A DNA stretch of 64,000 nt from Tetracentron sinense (GCA_015143295.1 CM026552.1:63234944-63298943), one strand, 5' to 3'; positions 11,691 through 25,219 are shown, numbered from the stretch's first letter. The notes: generated by a model from the letters alone, not told the origin. Translations and numbers: made by a program.

Positions 11691-13839
11691 TATTGAGGTC
11701 TTTGTGCATCGAATGATTCATTCCATTGAGTTGGACTTAGTTATAGTTTCAAATTCCACATCATACCTACGGCTCTCAGATCTAAGCTACAACCATGGTT
11801 TGCCTCTCATTACCTTTTCATATCCATCTTAAATAATTATATTGTTGTTGATTTTTGCTATTCCTTTAACAGTTTGACTCATTGAGATTTGTCAACTGTT
11901 TTTCTTTGTGAAAATCTTCATCCTTGCTTGAGGTGAGTCCTAATTTCTAAATCACTGTAGTAAACTCTTCAGTTTGCTTCTTTCAAATTTTGTTAGGGTA
12001 CTTCAATCAAAGCATGAAACCTAAATTGGAAGATGTCTCTCCTGATATTCACTTAGAGTGACAAAATAGTAACAAGAGCTCTGGGACCAATATTGCTCTC
12101 ATCATGGCAGACTTCATTTAAATGTTAAAGCTTTTCATCATATCAACTCATCTAAATCATTTTGAGTTGTCTGGGGTTTAGTGTTGATTGAGAAACACCT
12201 GTAATAATCAGTTAGTGATCATAGTAGATGGCATTCTATTCGATTGAGATGAGGCAGGAGGGGTCCGACTGTGATGTAATTTTTGTGGCTGAAAATCAGT
12301 AATTTCTGGGTTCATGAAACCCAGTTTTTGAGCAATAACTCTGTGATTTCTAGGTTTTTTTTTTTTTTTTTTTTTAATGATACTCAGGTATTTAGAACTT
12401 TAAATTTGATTAGGACTTTCATTCATCCCTTTCTTTGGCATTCATGGTCTCAAGATTATCTCATTCCTGATTGTTGTTTAGTCCATATTTTTTTACTATT
12501 ACAAAGCTTTGACTTTAAACAAGCTTAAGACTGTTAAGCATTCCGTTGTCTCTGATTGAAACACAAACTACAATAGGATTTCCTGATTGAAACACACTAA
12601 GATCCCAACCTTTCAAGCACTTCAGATTCTCAAATACAGTCCCATATATCATATATGGCTTCTCAGAGTACCCAAGACTTGGTCTGAAGTACAACAATTT
12701 TGTACTGTACAACATGTTCTAGGCTTTAGTTTCTTCGAGTTCTGAACTGAATCATAATCCCAGTCCTTTGTCGATGAGCTTTGGGATCCTATGTAGACCC
12801 AAATTTAGGCTTTTGAAAGCTTAGATTTCTATTATTTTTGGGTTATATAATCCCAATCAAGATTTTGTTTAGAACTTGTATGGTTAATCTTTCGACTGAA
12901 GTATCAGTCATGGTTTTGTTAAAGTTAGTCTAATTTTTGAGCTCATTATTATTAAGAAAATATTAGGAAGCTATATTAATCTAAATTTAGTTCCTCTTAA
13001 TAACTTAAGAGACTCCGGCCTTTTGATTGATCTATCTTCCCTACTTCGATTTATTGTCTTCTATGTTCAATGCAAGCAACTTTCTTTCTAAAGGTTTTCT
13101 TTATATATGAAATTTGATATATGTATTTCATACTTAAATAATGACCACATATATGTATTTTAGAATGAAATTTCAGAAGTTAGTGTTTGATTTGATTCTT
13201 GATTGGAAATGAGATTAGTGTTTGATTTGTACTCTTATTATGTACATAATGTTGTTGGTAGATAACTAATTCAATTTACTCACATTTTGATTTTTGTCCA
13301 GAAGTTAGTTTGCACCCTGATCCTGAGTGATTCCACTGAAATTTTGTTTTGAAATACATATATGTGGTCATTATTTAATGAGTCAGTCTAGGGGCACTAC
13401 CTATTCTTAGTCCTCATCGAAGCCCTCCTTTAAAGAAAATCAACGGCTCTAAAAATGTTGAGGTTGCATCCTTTACAAAAGATTTGTAATTCCAAAAATA
13501 CTCTATTCTTAACTCCTTGTTCCTCCCCGTCAATCTCTCGTTGGCTTTATTCTTCCATGTGTCTCCTCAAATTCTTCAAGATCCTTGGCTTTCCTCTTCC
13601 TCACGTCTCCTCAAATTTTTTAAGATTACTAAACGGTTAAGAACAAATTCTGTAGTTTGTACCAATAAAGACCCAATACAAAAGAGAAAACAAACTGAGC
13701 CTTCAATTGGCAAAAGAACAAATTCTGGTGTTTGTTCCCGATTTCCCCTCCCTCGAAGCCTTCAACATATCTTTAAAAATTCTCATATTTTTCTTCCCTT
13801 TTCTCTATCATCTCCCTTTGGTAGTTTAGAGACGAAACA
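11691..13839. other. Non-array island, no gene recognised
   Basis: AT-rich DNA unrelated to the flanking array. It holds a long T run at about 12356-12376 and a 45-bp inverted repeat with arms at 13132-13176 and 13336-13382. Near 13640 and 13716 a 15-20 bp direct repeat occurs (AGAACAAATTCTG). No open frame in it is recognisable. The part just before 13840 may be the former promoter/5' UTR of the UGT fragment that follows (inference). Confidence 0.5.
13132..13382. repeat. Inverted repeat, possible MITE remnant
   Basis: The left arm 13132-13176 (ACTTAAATAATGACCACATA...) matches the reverse complement of the right arm 13336-13382 over about 45 bp with a few mismatches, with a spacer of about 160 bp. 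This is the shape of a small foldback element. No clear target-site duplication was found. Confidence 0.6.
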
Positions 13840-14020
13840 ATGAACACTAGCGAGCATATAGTGATGATGCCTTTCATGGCGTAAGGCCATATCATCCCTT
13901 TCTTAGCACTAGCAAGGAAAATCCAGCAACATAAAGGCTACACCATCAGGTCCATCACCATCGTCAACACCCCTCTCAACTTCCGTTACCTTCAAACGCT
14001 CATCGACACGCTCATCGACA
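13840..14020 (+). pseudogene. UDP-glycosyltransferase 5' fragment (UGT92-like)
   Basis: From the ATG at 13840 the frame reads an N-terminus like plant family-1 UDP-glycosyltransferases. EHIVMMPFMA is followed by a stop where these proteins have Gln, then GHIIPFLALARKIQQHKGY and IVNTPLNFRYLQT. The MPFMAQGHIIPFLALA pattern with its acceptor-site His and the NTPLN motif is closest, from memory, to UGT92-type enzymes, which glycosylate small molecules in the cytosol. Only about 60 of some 480 codons remain; the sequence then passes directly into repeat-array DNA at about 14020. The TAA at 13882-13884 is a C-to-T change away from CAA. It is a gene fragment, not a working gene. Confidence 0.82.
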
Positions 14021-14737
14021 CGAGCCTAAAACTGTCCAAAGGCACCAAATATGAGCTAAAACTATAAAATCCTCATCCATTTAACTTACCATTCCTCAGA
14101 ACTACGTGTGGGTTGATTCCACTAAAAGTGGATATGTAGGCATCCCTCTTATTGGGTTCAACTACCATATACGAGTTAAAACTATCGAATCCTTATTCAA
14201 TCAACTTATCATTTCTTGAAACTATGTGGCTTGATTCCACTAAAATAGGATACGTAGGCAATTCTATTCTTGGGTTCAACGACCACACTCTAGGCCCACC
14301 TTGCCGACAACCATTTCTTTTCTTTTTTTGTGACTTTTTAAACGTTTTTTTTTATAAAATATCTATGGGGCAAACGCGTTTTGAACGCCACTGTCTTTTA
14401 GTCTTTTTTTGGCGTCTCATCTTCTGTGGAAGAGAAAATTCATCCCTTTCCAACCTATAAATTCTCAACCGTCCCTTTTCCAGTAAACAATTCAGGTCTT
14501 GGAATTCCTAAGAATCTTATCTTTTCACGGGAAAATTCTTTTTCGGAAATCCTTATTATTTCCAGGAAGGTAATATTTTGAGTTTATGTCTTTTATTTTA
14601 GTCTTTAATTACTTTACTAATTACTTTAAATTCTAGTCGTAAAGTAGGAGACCTATAACCTTGTCTGGGTAATAACTCTCTAGACTGCAATCGACGCCAC
14701 TAGAGGTTCTTACATAGGCAATCTTGATTTAAATATT

Positions 14738-15165
14738 TTTGGCATAACTTTTCATCCGATTGTCCGGGCATTCGTAAGTTCCTCCGAGCTGGTTTACTAC
14801 CATTTGCGAGTCATCGTGTACTAGTAGGATCCTGATTTTGAGGTCGGAGGCACTCTCAAGTTTCGATAGCAAGGTCTTGTACTTTGCCTTGTGTTCGAGG
14901 CCGGGAAGCCTAGTCTGATTGATTTCTCGATCTTAATTCCTTCTGGGCTGATAAGTATTACCCCACTCCAGACCCATTGGAATTCGAGGATCCATCGACA
15001 AACATCTTCCAGTCTGGCCAGGGTTGGTTTGACTCGGCTTCACAATCGCATGACTCTATATCTAACGGTTCATGCTCAGGGGTGGGATAGACGTCTTCCA
15101 TTGGAAAGTCCGCTATCGCTTGCCATTTTTCGGCGGTCCGGGGAGTGTATTGGAGTTGGTTACCT
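14738..15165 (-). mobile_element. Tat-lineage Ty3/gypsy fossil piece: RNase H-like region
   Basis: Nearly the same sequence as part of the better preserved RNase H-like region at 26410-27060, minus strand. It is a broken fragment embedded in an array unit. Both flanks carry copies of the ACCTATGACCTTATCTGGGT segment, which suggests it arrived by recombination or duplication rather than by a fresh insertion. Confidence 0.78.
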
Positions 15166-17564
15166 ATGACCTTATCTGGGTTAGAACTCTCTAGGCTGCA
15201 ATCGACGCCATTAGAGGTTCCTATATAGGCAGAGAGGTTGAGAATCCTTCTAACCTCTCTCTCTACTTAGACTATTTGCCAAACCCCTATCCTCTGGCTC
15301 CTAAGCTCAAACTTAAACTGTCTTAACGGTCTTGACAACAAGCTTAGACTATCAACACACTCTTAGGAATGAGCTTAAACTATCGCAATCCTCTCAGTTT
15401 CGAGGTTAAACTGTCTAAAACGCTCTTCGACAGAAGCTTATGATTCCGAAGGCACCTGTTAGAAGCTAAAACTATTGAATCATCATCCAATCTACTTATG
15501 ATTCCTTAAAACTACGTGGGCTTGATTTCACTAAAAGTGGATACGTAGGCAGCCCTATTCTTGGGTTCAGTTCCTATATACGAGCAAAAACTACCTAATT
15601 CTTATTCAATCAATTTATCATTCACTGAAGCTATGCGTGGCATGATTAAACTAAAAGTGGATACGTAGGCAATCCTATTCTTGGGTTCATCGCCCACACT
15701 CTAGCCCCACCTTGCAATAACCATTTTTTTTTTTTTTGACTTTTTCAATGTTTTTTTAAAATCTTTGAGAGGCAGGCGCCGTTTTGAATGCCCCTGCAGT
15801 TAGTCTTTTGGTAACATTAATGCCATATAGACAATGCATGAGTGGAGCAAATTCTCTCGAGATTTTTGGCCTTGTGTTTGATTAAGAGAATCAACACTGT
15901 TTCGTTTTATGGATCATAAGTTTGTCACCGTAACTCCAATTTTGGTCCGGTAGGATATAATTTCAAAGATCATTTCGAGATCTACAACTTTCGTTTAGAA
16001 AGATTTTCCATAATCTATCATTTGTGGTTCAATATGCTACTCTAAAAGAAAATACGGGAAATGTTTTTTTCTATATTATTTTGTAGTCTTCTTCCTTCCT
16101 AAGAAGAAAAGGAAAAGGGATGTGATCCCTAGAGATGGTTGCACACATTGAGGAATCGAGAAGTCCATTAGTTCTCCGTGGATGAATATAGATATTCAAA
16201 GAGAAGAATGACATGAATTGTCATAAGAGGCTCCACATTTGTGTAGCTTGTGAATAAAGGGTTAGTAGTTCTTACACCTTCCTTAAGATTTAAATTTTCA
16301 AGTGACGATCCGGAAGGAAAAAATCATTTTCCCTTCCCGCAAAAAGATTTGAATTCTATGTTTCCAATTATTGTCTTTATATGACTCATCGGCTAGGGAG
16401 TAGAAAATTCCTCCATTTTATCACCTATAAATTTCCACCTGTCCCTTTCCCAACAAACAATTCTCTGGTGTTGGAATTCCTAAGAATTTTATCTTTTATC
16501 GGGAAAAGTATTTTTTCAAAAATCCTTCGTATTTTCGGGAAGGTAATTTTTCGAGTTTATGTCTTCTATTTTAGTCTTTAATTACTTTACTAATTATTTT
16601 AAATCCTAGTATTGGGGTTGGTTACCTATGACCTTATCTGGGTAAGAACTCTCTAGGTTGTAATCAACGCCACTAGAGATTCCTATGTAGGCAGAGAGGA
16701 TGAGAATCCTCTTAATCTCTCTCTCTACTTAGACTATTTGCAAATCCCTTTGTTCTGGTTCCAAAGCTTGAACTTAAACTGACCTAACTCTATTAGACTA
16801 TTAACATGCTCTTAGGCATGAGCTTAAACTATCCTAATCCGCTCAGTAACGAGGTTAAACTGCCTAAATGTTGTTCGACAGAAGCCTAAAACTATCTTAA
16901 GGCACCAGTTAGGAGCCAAAACTATTGAATCATCATTCAATCTTCTTATGATTCCCCAAAACTACGTGTGGCTTGATTCCACTAAAAGTGGATAAGTAGG
17001 TAACCTTATTCTTGGGTTCAGATCCCATATACGAGCAGAAACTACCGAATTCTTATTCAATCAATTTATCATTTCCCAAAACTATGGGTGACTTGATTCC
17101 ACTGAAAGTGGATATGTAGACAATCCTATTCTTGGGTTCATTGCCCACACTCTGGCCTCACTTTGTTGACAACCATTTTTTTATTTGAATTTTTTCAATG
17201 TTTGCTTAAAATCTCTGAGGGGCGGGCCCCATTTTGAACACCCCCATAGTTAGGTGTTTGGTAACATCAATGCCATACAGACAATACATGAGTGAAGCAA
17301 ATTCTCAATTAAGGGCTCCACTACTCCTTCGATAAAGGAAATTGTTTGTGAAGGGGGAATGGATTCACATAATTTTATCATCAAGATTGTACTCAATAAT
17401 TCCATGCATGGTGATAAAAGAATTTATCAATTTTTTTTATAAAATATATTATTTTATCAAAAGAGTTTTTGAAATGTTTTCTTTGAGTCCAATGTGATGA
17501 TAAATTATGAATGCAGAACCCAGGGATCGATAATGATTACCAATCGATTCCTAGTGACTTATGT

Positions 17565-20420
17565 GGGGGGAAAATACCTGCTGTACGGATCCTGGTACCA
17601 TGTGTAGCCTTTTGAACAATTGCAGCAACTCTGATCTTCTGGAATAGATAGGCAAGGAGACCTGCGCATGCACTCCGACAATCAGGTCAATAACAAGACG
17701 TTAAAGGGGATAGATGGAGAAGAAAGAAACATTAGTTTTCGGGTTTTGAAGAAGGGAGGCTCAATATGCTTGACTGCGAGAGAATGTAGATCCCTTCCTC
17801 TCTTCATTACCTCTGTATTTATAGGAAACAGATTTAGTGTTAGCAACTACCTATTTCTATTCACGTAATATCCTGCCAATGGGGTGATAGGTGTCGAGTC
17901 GAGATTATGCACTCCGATGTGCTTCCAGCCTTGGATCTGAAGTGGAGGTTAGGGTCGGATTGGTTAATCAGAACACGAGTCATGATGTAAGCAGGGCCGT
18001 TGATGCCGACAACTGCCTGTATTTACCATTTTTTACTTTTAAAAATGCCCCCCTTCTCAGGGCCTTGGGATTTACCCTAGGTTCTGAGAAGCATAATCGT
18101 TGTTTGAGGCAAATGCACAAATGGGTGCGCATTAGAATCCATGCTCGGGATGCTTCGAGTTCTGTGTGCATTTAATGTGATGGACCTGGCTTTCAATATT
18201 CTTGCGGATGGGATTGGCAGCTGACATTTCGACTAACCCTTTCTGATGATCTTGCACCCACGATCATGCCGTGTACGGTTCTGATCGAAGGGTCTTCTGG
18301 TATTTTGGCTCTTGTTCGAATTTTCATCAGCATCTTTGCTTCTTCGTCTTTTGCCTGTATTCTTTTCTATTGTTCTCCAATATGTTAAACGTAGATGGAT
18401 CGTTGCCCAATAACGCTGTCACTGCCTAGTCGGTCCAAGGACCATACTTCAGGATCCCAAAGGCTCCAAGGTGCCTGAGTGCTCCTCGACACTTGTCCAA
18501 ACGAAGGCTATCATTACCCAGTCTGCGAGTTCGTATTCGGACTCTGAAGGCATCCAGTCCCAGCCTTAGAAGCTTGAGTTTCAGCTTGGGAACATGATCC
18601 TCTCAGTGAGAGACTCTGGCCTCTGGGATTTGCTGGCCTCCGGGATTCGCTCGTACCTCACGTCCTGATGGATGGGGTTCGCCTGCCTGAAGATGTTCAG
18701 GTGGCGAAGAGTTGAGGAGATCAATCCCTGGGGCTGAGGGTTCTCTTTTCACCCTTGCCCTTGCTTTTTTCGAGCTCTAAGATCGATTGCTGAGGGACCA
18801 CGAGGACCATCAAGCAACCATCGGGACTTCGCAAGAGGAGATTGCTAGTGCTCTTCGAGAGAACCGGCAACTCCAGGTTGAACTTGAGGCGGAAAGACAA
18901 ACGGTGGCCGAGCTGAGGTGTGAGGTCGAGGCCTTGCGCAAGTAGGAGGGGCAGCCCGAGGCGGTTGTCGAGAGGCTGCACTCATTCCTGGCCTTTTATT
19001 ACCAGGGGTGTTGAACGACCTGGTTGAGCTTGATAAGGTGGAAACAGGTCGTCTGGTCATGTAAGTGCTCAGGAACGGGGGTCCGTCTCGGGCTGATGTT
19101 GTTAAAGACTCTTCCTCCTCTGCCTCTAGTTCGCAGGAGGAACTATTGATACTGATCTTGTACACCTTGTGTAGGTATAACACAAGTCGTACTTATGCAA
19201 GACAGATTTGTAGAGAGTTCGAGGAGTAGGAACCTTCGTTGTACCTAGGTCTTCGTTGTATATCTTTTTTTAGCTTTGATGCTTTGGCGTTTTTGTTTTC
19301 TTCTAGTGTCTTGTATATCTTATTTCGCTTTGATGCTCTTGATGTAAATGGGTTTCCTCCCCTCAGAGGCTATATATAAATGAAAGCGGCCCTTTTTGCC
19401 AAACTTGCATGTTTGCTCAGAATGCTTGCCCTCTTATGAGCTTGAGTGGGCCTAGTTTCGGGAAGGGACTGCTGTTGTGTGGGGAACCCATGGTTGACAG
19501 CCTCGTGCAACGAACAGAATATCCTGGGGTAAGGGATGAGGCTCCGAACCCAATCTGATTGAATGTCGAAACGAACATAATATCCACAACACTCCCGGAG
19601 TCTACCAATATTAGCTTGACCTTGTAGGTTTCGATGTGCAACGTGATGACGAGTGTGTCATAATGCGGCTAGGCTACCTTCCTGAAATCCGGATCGGTAA
19701 AGACTAGTTCCCTCTTTACCTGGACTTCCTGCCTTGCCTTTGCCCTGCAGACCTCATTCTGGTGTGAAATCTTTTATGCCTTGGCCCGACTTTTCTGGTT
19801 TGGGTCATATTGTGGTGAAGGCGTGTGTTGAATCACGTTTATGGTCACGTTTATGGTCCCCGGAGGTGGGGCAGGTGGGTCAACTTCTTGGTTCGGCCCG
19901 GATTCGTACCTTCCGACCCCTGGGTCGGGCTCCTACCTGGCTACCTCTTATAACTTGTTGGCTGATGTACTCCCCGAGGTGTCCCGCCCCTTACCAACTC
20001 TTCTAAGATGGCTCATAGGAGCTTTGCACTGGTTGGTGATGTGGCCTTTGCACCTGTGAAAGGCGCAATACTCCGCAAATGGCGGGATGTCCTTAGGCCA
20101 TATGAAGATGGGCTCTTTCTCAATTGCCCTTAATAGCACGTAAGGGCCAATCGTTAAATTGGTTTGCCACATATGCGAGTGCATCTGCGTGCTTATTATC
20201 CGACCTTGGAACTTGGCGAACCTCCAGTCGATCGAACTCCAACATCTTGATTTAGATCATTTCAGCGTAACTTTTCATCCGATCATCCTGACACTCGTAA
20301 GTTCATTTGAGCTGGTTCACTACCAATTGCGAGTCACTGTGTACTAGAAGGCTCCTGATTCCGAGGTCGGTGGCACTCTCGAGTCCCGATAGCAAGGCCT
20401 CGTACTCTTCGATGGAAGCT
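17565..20420 (-). mobile_element. Tat-lineage Ty3/gypsy fossil, internally deleted
   Basis: Minus-strand remains of one element. From high to low coordinates: an RNase H-like piece (about 20140-20420), a gag end with a zinc-knuckle-like motif (19950-20140), a protease region with a VDSGS core (19417-19641), a stretch with a coiled-coil frame on the opposite strand (18780-18950), and an LTR-like segment (17575-18230). The LTR segment matches 23800-24440 and has the CACTCCGACAATCA motif typical of this lineage. RT and integrase are absent, and the order is rearranged. Many breaks; clearly dead and old. Confidence 0.82.
18740..19200 (+). other. Coiled-coil frame opposite to the Tat fossil
   Basis: On the plus strand, opposite to the gag and protease pieces, 18780-18945 codes a heptad-rich, Glu/Arg/Leu-rich stretch (SALRENRQLQVELEAERQ and following). 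It resembles the coiled-coil part of the antisense ORFs described in Retand/Tat-type elements ('putative gypsy type transposon' proteins). The frame is broken and belongs to the fossil. The assignment rests on composition and position only. Confidence 0.45.
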
Positions 20421-23400
20421 TAAAACTGTTCGAAGGCACCTGTTAGGAACTAAAACTATTGAATCATCATCCAATCTACTTATGATTCCCAATACTACAT
20501 GGGCTTGATTCCACCGAAAGTGGATACGTAAGTAGCCCTATTCTTGGGTTCAATTCCACTAAACGAGCATAAACTACCGAATTCTTATTCAATTAATTTA
20601 TCATTTCCCGAAGCTATGCTTGACTTGATTCAACTAAAAGTGGATACATTGGTGATCCTATTCTTGGGTTAATCGCCCACACTCTAACCCCACCTTGCCA
20701 ACAACCATTTGTTTGTTGACTTTTTCAATGTTTTCTTAAAATCTTTTAGGGGCAGGCGCCGTTTGAATGCCCCCACGGTTTAGGTGTTTGGTAACATCAT
20801 TGCCATACAGACAATGCATGGGTGGAGCAAATTCTCATGGGTGGAGCAAATTCTCAATGAAGGGCTTCAATAAAGGAAATTGTTCATGCAAGAGGAATGG
20901 ATTCACATAATTTTATCAAGATTGGACTCAATAAATCCATGCATGGTGCTTTCGATAAAAGAGTTTATCAAATTTTTTTATATAATATATTATTTTATTA
21001 GAAGAGCTTTTGAAATGTTTTCTCTGAGTCCAATGTGATGATAAATTATGAATTCATAACCCAGGGGTCGATAGTGATTACCTATCCATTATTAGTGGTG
21101 TATATATGCAATGCCAAAATATAAGTGGAAGGACCCTAATTGCAAATAAGTTGTAATAGAAGGACTTTATTATAATAAGTCTCTATTGTTAGTCTTTGCA
21201 TTACAATGTGTTAATGGACTAAATATCATAAGCGTGTCCAACAAACCCTAATTCTCTCTAGGATTTTTGGCCTTGTGTTTGATTAAGAGAATCAACAGTG
21301 TTTCGGTCTACGGATTATAAGTCGGTCACCGTAACTCCGATTTTGGTCCGATACCATATCATTTCAAAGATCATTTCGAGATCTAAAACTTTCGCTTAGA
21401 AAGTTTTTCCATAATCTATTGTTTTTTTTGCTTAAAATGCCACTCGAAAAGAAAAGACGTGAAATGTTTTTTTCTATGATATTTTGTAGTCTTCTTTCTT
21501 CATTGGAATAAAAGGAAAAGGGATGTGATCCCTAGGCCGGATGCACACATTGAGGAATGAAAAAGTCCATTAGTTCCCCATGGATGAATATAGATAATCA
21601 AAGAGAGAAACGACATGAATCGACATAAGAGGCTGCACAGGCTGCACACTTGAGTAGCTTGCAAATAAAGGTTAGTAGTTCTTACACCTTCCTTAAGATT
21701 TAAATTTTCAAGTGACGATAAGGAAGGAAAAAATCATTTTCACTATTCGCGAAAAAGTTTCGAAATCTATGTTTCCAATTATGGTTTTTATATGACCCCT
21801 CATCGTCTAGGGAGTAGAAAATTCCTCCATTTCCCACCTATAAATTTCCATCCATCCCTTTCCCAACAAATAGTTCCCAGGTGTTGGAATTCCTAAGAAT
21901 CTTATCTTTTATTCGGGAAAAGTATTTTTTCGGAAATCCTTATTTCTAGGAATGTAGTTTTTTGAGTTTATGTCTTTCTTTAACAATTGCTTTAAATTCT
22001 AGTATTAGAGTTGGTTACCTATGACCTTATCTGGGTAAGAACTCTCTAGGTTGCAATAAACGTTACATGAAGTTCCTACGTAGGCAGAGAGGATGAGAAT
22101 TCTTCTAACCTCTCTCTCTACTTAGACTATTTGCCAAACCTCTATTCTCTGTCTTCTAAGCTCGAACTTAAATTGACCTAACACTCTAAACAACGAGCTT
22201 AGACTATTAACACGCTCTTAGGCAGGAGGTTAAACCATTGCAATCTTCTCAGTAACGAGGTTAAACTGCCTAAACGCTATTCGACAGAAGCCTAAAACTA
22301 TTTGAAGGCACCAGTTAGTAGCTAAAACTATTAACTCATCATCCAATCTACTTCCCCAGAACTACGTGTGGCTTGATTCCACTAAAAGTGGAGATGTGGG
22401 CAACCCTATTCTTGGGTTCAGTTCCCATATATGAGCAGAAACTACCGAATTCGTATTCTATCAATTTATGATTCCCCGAAACTTCGCGTGACTTGATTCC
22501 ACTGAAAGAGAATACGTAGGCAATCCTATTATTGGTTTCATCGCCCACACTATGGCCCCACCTTGCCGACAACCATTTGTTTTTTTTTTTTTTTTTTTAA
22601 TGTTTTTTTAAAATCTTTGAGGGGCAGTCGCCGTTTTGAACTCCCTCGCAGTTAGGCATTTGGTAACATCAATGCCATACAAACAATGCATGAGAGGAGC
22701 AAATTCTCAATTAAGGGCTCCACTACTCCTTCGATAAAGGAAATTGTTTGTGAAGGAAGAATAGACTCACATAATTTTATCATCAAGTTTGGACCCATTA
22801 AATCCATGCATGGTGGTTTTGATAAAAGAGTTTATCAATTTTTTATATATAATATATTATTAAAATATATTATTTTATCAAAAGAGCTTTTGAAATGTTT
22901 TCTCGGAGTCCAATGTGATGATAAATTATAAATTCATAACATAGGGATCGATAGTGATTACCTATCCATTCTTAGTGGCTTATATATGCAATGCCGAAAT
23001 TTAAGTGGAAGTACCTTAATTGCGAACAAGTTGTAATGGAAGAACTTTATTGTAATACTATCGTTGGGGTTTGTATTGCAATGTGTTAATGGACATTATT
23101 GGAATATGTGAAACTACAAGGAGTTTTCTGTAGAAGGAAAATCTAATATAGTTTAAATTAGAATTGTAATTCCAATCTCACATCCAACTGTTAAGATCCC
23201 TTTACATCCCATACTATTAGCTTCTTCTCTTTATGACTTGTTCGACAATTTATATCTGATATAAATGTCATTAGCTTGTCCAACAAACCCTAATTCTCTC
23301 AGGGATTTTTGGCCTTGTGTTTGATTAAGAGAATCAGCACTGTTTCGTTGTATGGATTATAAGTCTGTCAGCGTAACTCCGTTTTTGTTCCGATAGTATA

Positions 23401-23799
23401 TCATTTCAAAAATCATTTCGAGATCTACAACTTTCATTAAGAAATATGTGGCTCAAAATGTCACTCAAAAAGAAAAGACGAAAAATGGTATTTTCTATAT
23501 TATTTTGTAGTCTTCTTCCTTCCTTAGAAGAAAAAGAAAAGGGATGTGATCCCTAGGGTTTGATGCACACATTGAGGAATGGAGAAGTCCATTAGTTCTC
23601 TGTGGATGAATGTATCTCAAAGAGAGGAACAATATGAATCGACATAAAAGGCTACATACTTGAGTAGCTTGCGAATAAAGGTTAGTAGTTCTTACACCTT
23701 CCTTAAAATTTAAATTTTCAAGTGACGATACGGAAAGAAAAATTCATTGTCCCTTCACGCGAAAAAGTTTCGAAATCTATGTTTCCAATTATGTTTCCA

Positions 23800-24440
23800 A
23801 TTGTAGCAGCTTTGATCCTCTGGAATAGATAGGCAGGGTGACCTGCGCATGCACTCCGACAATCAAGTCAATAATAGGACGTTAAAGTAGGGGATAGAAA
23901 GAGAAGAAAAAACAGTAGTATTAGGGTTTTGAAGAAGGGAGGCTCAATATGCTTGAGAACGAGAGAATGCGGATCCCTTCCTCTCTTCCTTACCTCTGTA
24001 TTTATATGAAACCAATTTAAGGTTAATCAGTTACCTTCCCGCCTTTGCTTCTTCCCAGAATAGTTGTCTTTCTATTCACATAATATCCTGCCAGCGGGGT
24101 GATATCCGGTTTCCTCTTTTTGGGGGAGATTGCCTTGATCGATTTCAGGATCTTTCGCGATCTGACTGATATGCACTATTGTATAGGTAATCCAATGATT
24201 CGTGGTATCTTTTTTTATGGACTCTCTGAGCTGGGGTCGAGTCTAGAACATGCACTTTCATGTGCTTCTAGTTTCGTATCTGAAGTGGAGGTTAGGATCG
24301 GATTGGTCAATCAGAACATTAGTCTTGATGAAATCAGGGCTGTTGCTGCCGACAACTGTCCATACGCATGTCTTTACCATTTTTCACCTTTACAAATGTT
24401 CCCTTTTCCGGGCCTTGGGGTTCACCCTACGTTCTTAAAG
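23800..24440 (-). mobile_element. Tat-lineage LTR-like segment (3' LTR of fossil)
   Basis: Homologous to 17580-18060: both have GATAGGCA, CCTGCGCATGCACTCCGACA and GAAGGGAGGCTCAATATGCT. On the minus strand a CATATAAATACAGAGG segment (TATAAATA box) lies at about 23992-24007, in the sense expected for an LTR promoter of a minus-strand element. Broken; boundaries approximate. Confidence 0.75.
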
Positions 24441-24454
24441 GCATAATTGTATTG

Positions 24455-25105
24455 TGTCTCACTCCTGTGATCATCTGGGCCGAAGCTATGGATTCATGTC
24501 GAAAGATATGAGGGACTGTATTTAACCTCACTCTTGCACCCCTCTGAGGGGACAATATACGCCATGGATTCATGAAGAAGGATTATGAGAGACGATATTT
24601 AACATCACCTTGCGATTATCTGGGTTGAAGCTTAAAATTTTTGACGTAGGATATGAGGGACCGAATTTAACTTCATTCATGCATTCCTCCGAGGAGACGA
24701 CATGCGCCTCGGATTCATGACAAAGGACTATGATGGTCCGTATTTAACTTCACCCTTGCGATCATCCGGGCTGAAGCTAAGGATTCTCGACGTAGGATAT
24801 GAGGGGCCGTATTTAGCCTCATTCTTACATTCCTTCAAGGAGACGACATGCACCTCAGATTCATAGTGAAGTATGAGAGACTGTATTTAACCTCACACTT
24901 GCAATTATCTGGGCTGAGGCTAAGGATTTTCGACGTAGGGCATGAGCGATTGTATTTAACCTCACTTCTGCATTCCTACGAAGAGATGACATGTGCCTCA
25001 GATTCATGATGAAGGACTATAAGGGACTGTAACACACTTCAGTCCTTCATTACTCCGAGGAGACGATATTCGCCTCAGATTCATGACGAAGGATTATGAG
25101 TGACT
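24455..25105 (-). repeat. Tandem repeat between fossil pol and 3' LTR (about 145 bp x 4)
   Basis: Four to five degenerate copies, with GATYATCTGGGCTGAAG landmarks at about 24471, 24622, 24760 and 24902. Each copy is made of two similar halves of about 70 bp ending in GTATTTAACCTCA. It sits between the integrase region and the LTR of the minus-strand fossil, the place where Tat/Ogre elements are known to carry variable tandem repeats. Confidence 0.85.
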
Positions 25106-25219
25106 TTCAGAGATCGTTCGACTAAGAGATCGTTCGATTTTAAGTATAATGTTGATAATCATATGAACTCAAATTAAGAATATACTGTTACTGGAAATAC
25201 CTTTTGAGTTTGATATATT

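Noticed and set aside
18721-19183. Two minus-strand frames (86 and 112 codons)
   Set aside because: Shadows of the coiled-coil frame on the opposite strand; composition does not resemble a known protein.
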